Assembly: GCA_021793115.1 (NCBI GenBank) | Contig: JAJYTJ010000204.1 | Span: 1 to 6,011, forward strand | DNA: 6,011 nucleotides | Direction: 5' to 3' | Source of the DNA: Actinomycetes bacterium | GTDB lineage: Bacteria; Actinomycetota; Actinomycetes; Actinomycetales; Cellulomonadaceae | Shown here: in pieces, positions 5,832 to 6,011 of the stretch | Position numbering within the stretch: the first letter of the stretch is position 1 | Layout of the letters: every line of letters starts with the position of its first letter | Notes under the pieces: generated by a model | The model's input: the letters and a program-made list of their open reading frames with translations, nothing else | Databases searched by the model: none | What the model was told of the DNA's origin: nothing | Made by a program: the position numbers and the translations under genes

Positions 5832-6011
5832 AGGTCGCTCACCCCGAGGCGGGCGCGCACCGATCGGATGATGCCGGGCAGCACGTCGGCGAAGCGGTCG
5901 ATATCCGCCGCGCGCGTGCCGCGCGGCAGGGCGATCCGCACGTTCCCGTGGGTGAGCACCCCCATCGCCGTGAGCACGTGGCTCGGCTCGAGGGTGCTCG
6001 ACGTGCACGCC
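5828..6011 (-). CDS. Cysteine desulfurase (NifS/IscS-like), C-terminal 60 residues
   Basis: Cysteine desulfurases use PLP to take sulfur from cysteine and hold it as a persulfide for Fe-S assembly or sulfur carriers. Only the C-terminus is visible; the gene continues past the right edge. It begins ACTSSTLEPSHVLTAMG, matching the IscS/NifS active-site loop (GSACTS.SLEPS), so the catalytic Cys is the second complete visible residue. The segment HGNVRIALPRGT is the expected strand with the conserved Arg, followed by the final helices DIDRFADVLPGIIRSVRARL. The protein ends SDL at TGA 5830-5828, overlapping the start of the TusA-like gene by 4 bases, which makes a sulfur donor-carrier pair likely. 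The PLP lysine and the rest of the fold lie outside the window, so the subtype (IscS, NifS or NadS-like) cannot be decided. Confidence 0.88.
   Translation of the reverse strand, partial: ACTSSTLEPSHVLTAMGVLTHGNVRIALPRGTRAADIDRFADVLPGIIRSVRARLGVSDL

Noticed and set aside
5832..6008. N-terminally extended TusA-like protein from 6008
   Set aside because: That stretch encodes the cysteine desulfurase C-terminus (ACTSSTLEPS...) in another frame. The 4-base stop/start overlap at 5828-5831 fits a normal coupled pair.
1..6011. Defence, toxin-antitoxin, phage, CRISPR, tRNA or transposon signatures
   Set aside because: Every well-supported gene falls into housekeeping metabolism, Fe-S/sulfur transfer or uncharacterised membrane families; no repeat array, terminal inverted repeats, integrase or RNA-gene pattern was seen.

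Overview
The window is very GC-rich, uses GTG starts freely and packs its genes with gaps of a few bases. Together with a DUF3043 membrane protein and an actinobacterial-type glycerate kinase, this points to an actinobacterium, most likely Micrococcales, with Cellulomonas or a relative as the best guess. No rRNA, tRNA, CRISPR array, insertion sequence or phage gene is visible. Base composition looks uniform, so this appears to be ordinary chromosomal backbone.

Layout, left to right. (1) A plus-strand group: the tail of a small membrane protein (2-274), pyrD for class 2 dihydroorotate dehydrogenase (280-1320) and a 68-residue protein of unknown function (1324-1530). (2) Converging on it with a 4-base gap, a minus-strand DUF3043 membrane protein (1535-2137) with a candidate leaderless promoter. 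(3) A minus-strand unit of nadA, quinolinate synthase (2548-3753), followed after 1 base by a wrecked DJ-1/PfpI-family gene (2159-2546) that has lost its middle, including the nucleophile-elbow region, and is frameshifted at the junction. (4) Divergent from nadA across 43 bases, a plus-strand glycerate kinase-family gene (3797-5014) and then an ErpA/IscA-type Fe-S carrier (5116-5466). (5) Converging on erpA, a minus-strand pair: the last 60 residues of a cysteine desulfurase (5828 to the window edge), whose stop overlaps by 4 bases the start of a TusA-like sulfur carrier (5481-5831).

The functional theme of the right half is Fe-S and sulfur handling around NAD synthesis. NadA needs an oxygen-sensitive [4Fe-4S] cluster, ErpA-type proteins deliver clusters, and a cysteine desulfurase supplies the sulfur. 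The left half is de novo pyrimidine synthesis plus membrane proteins of unknown role. I see no convincing undescribed multi-gene system. The points most worth a second look are the broken PfpI gene, a 35-base almost perfect inverted repeat just after erpA inside the tusA-like coding region, the clustering of Fe-S and sulfur genes with nadA, and the altered N-terminal motifs of the glycerate kinase.
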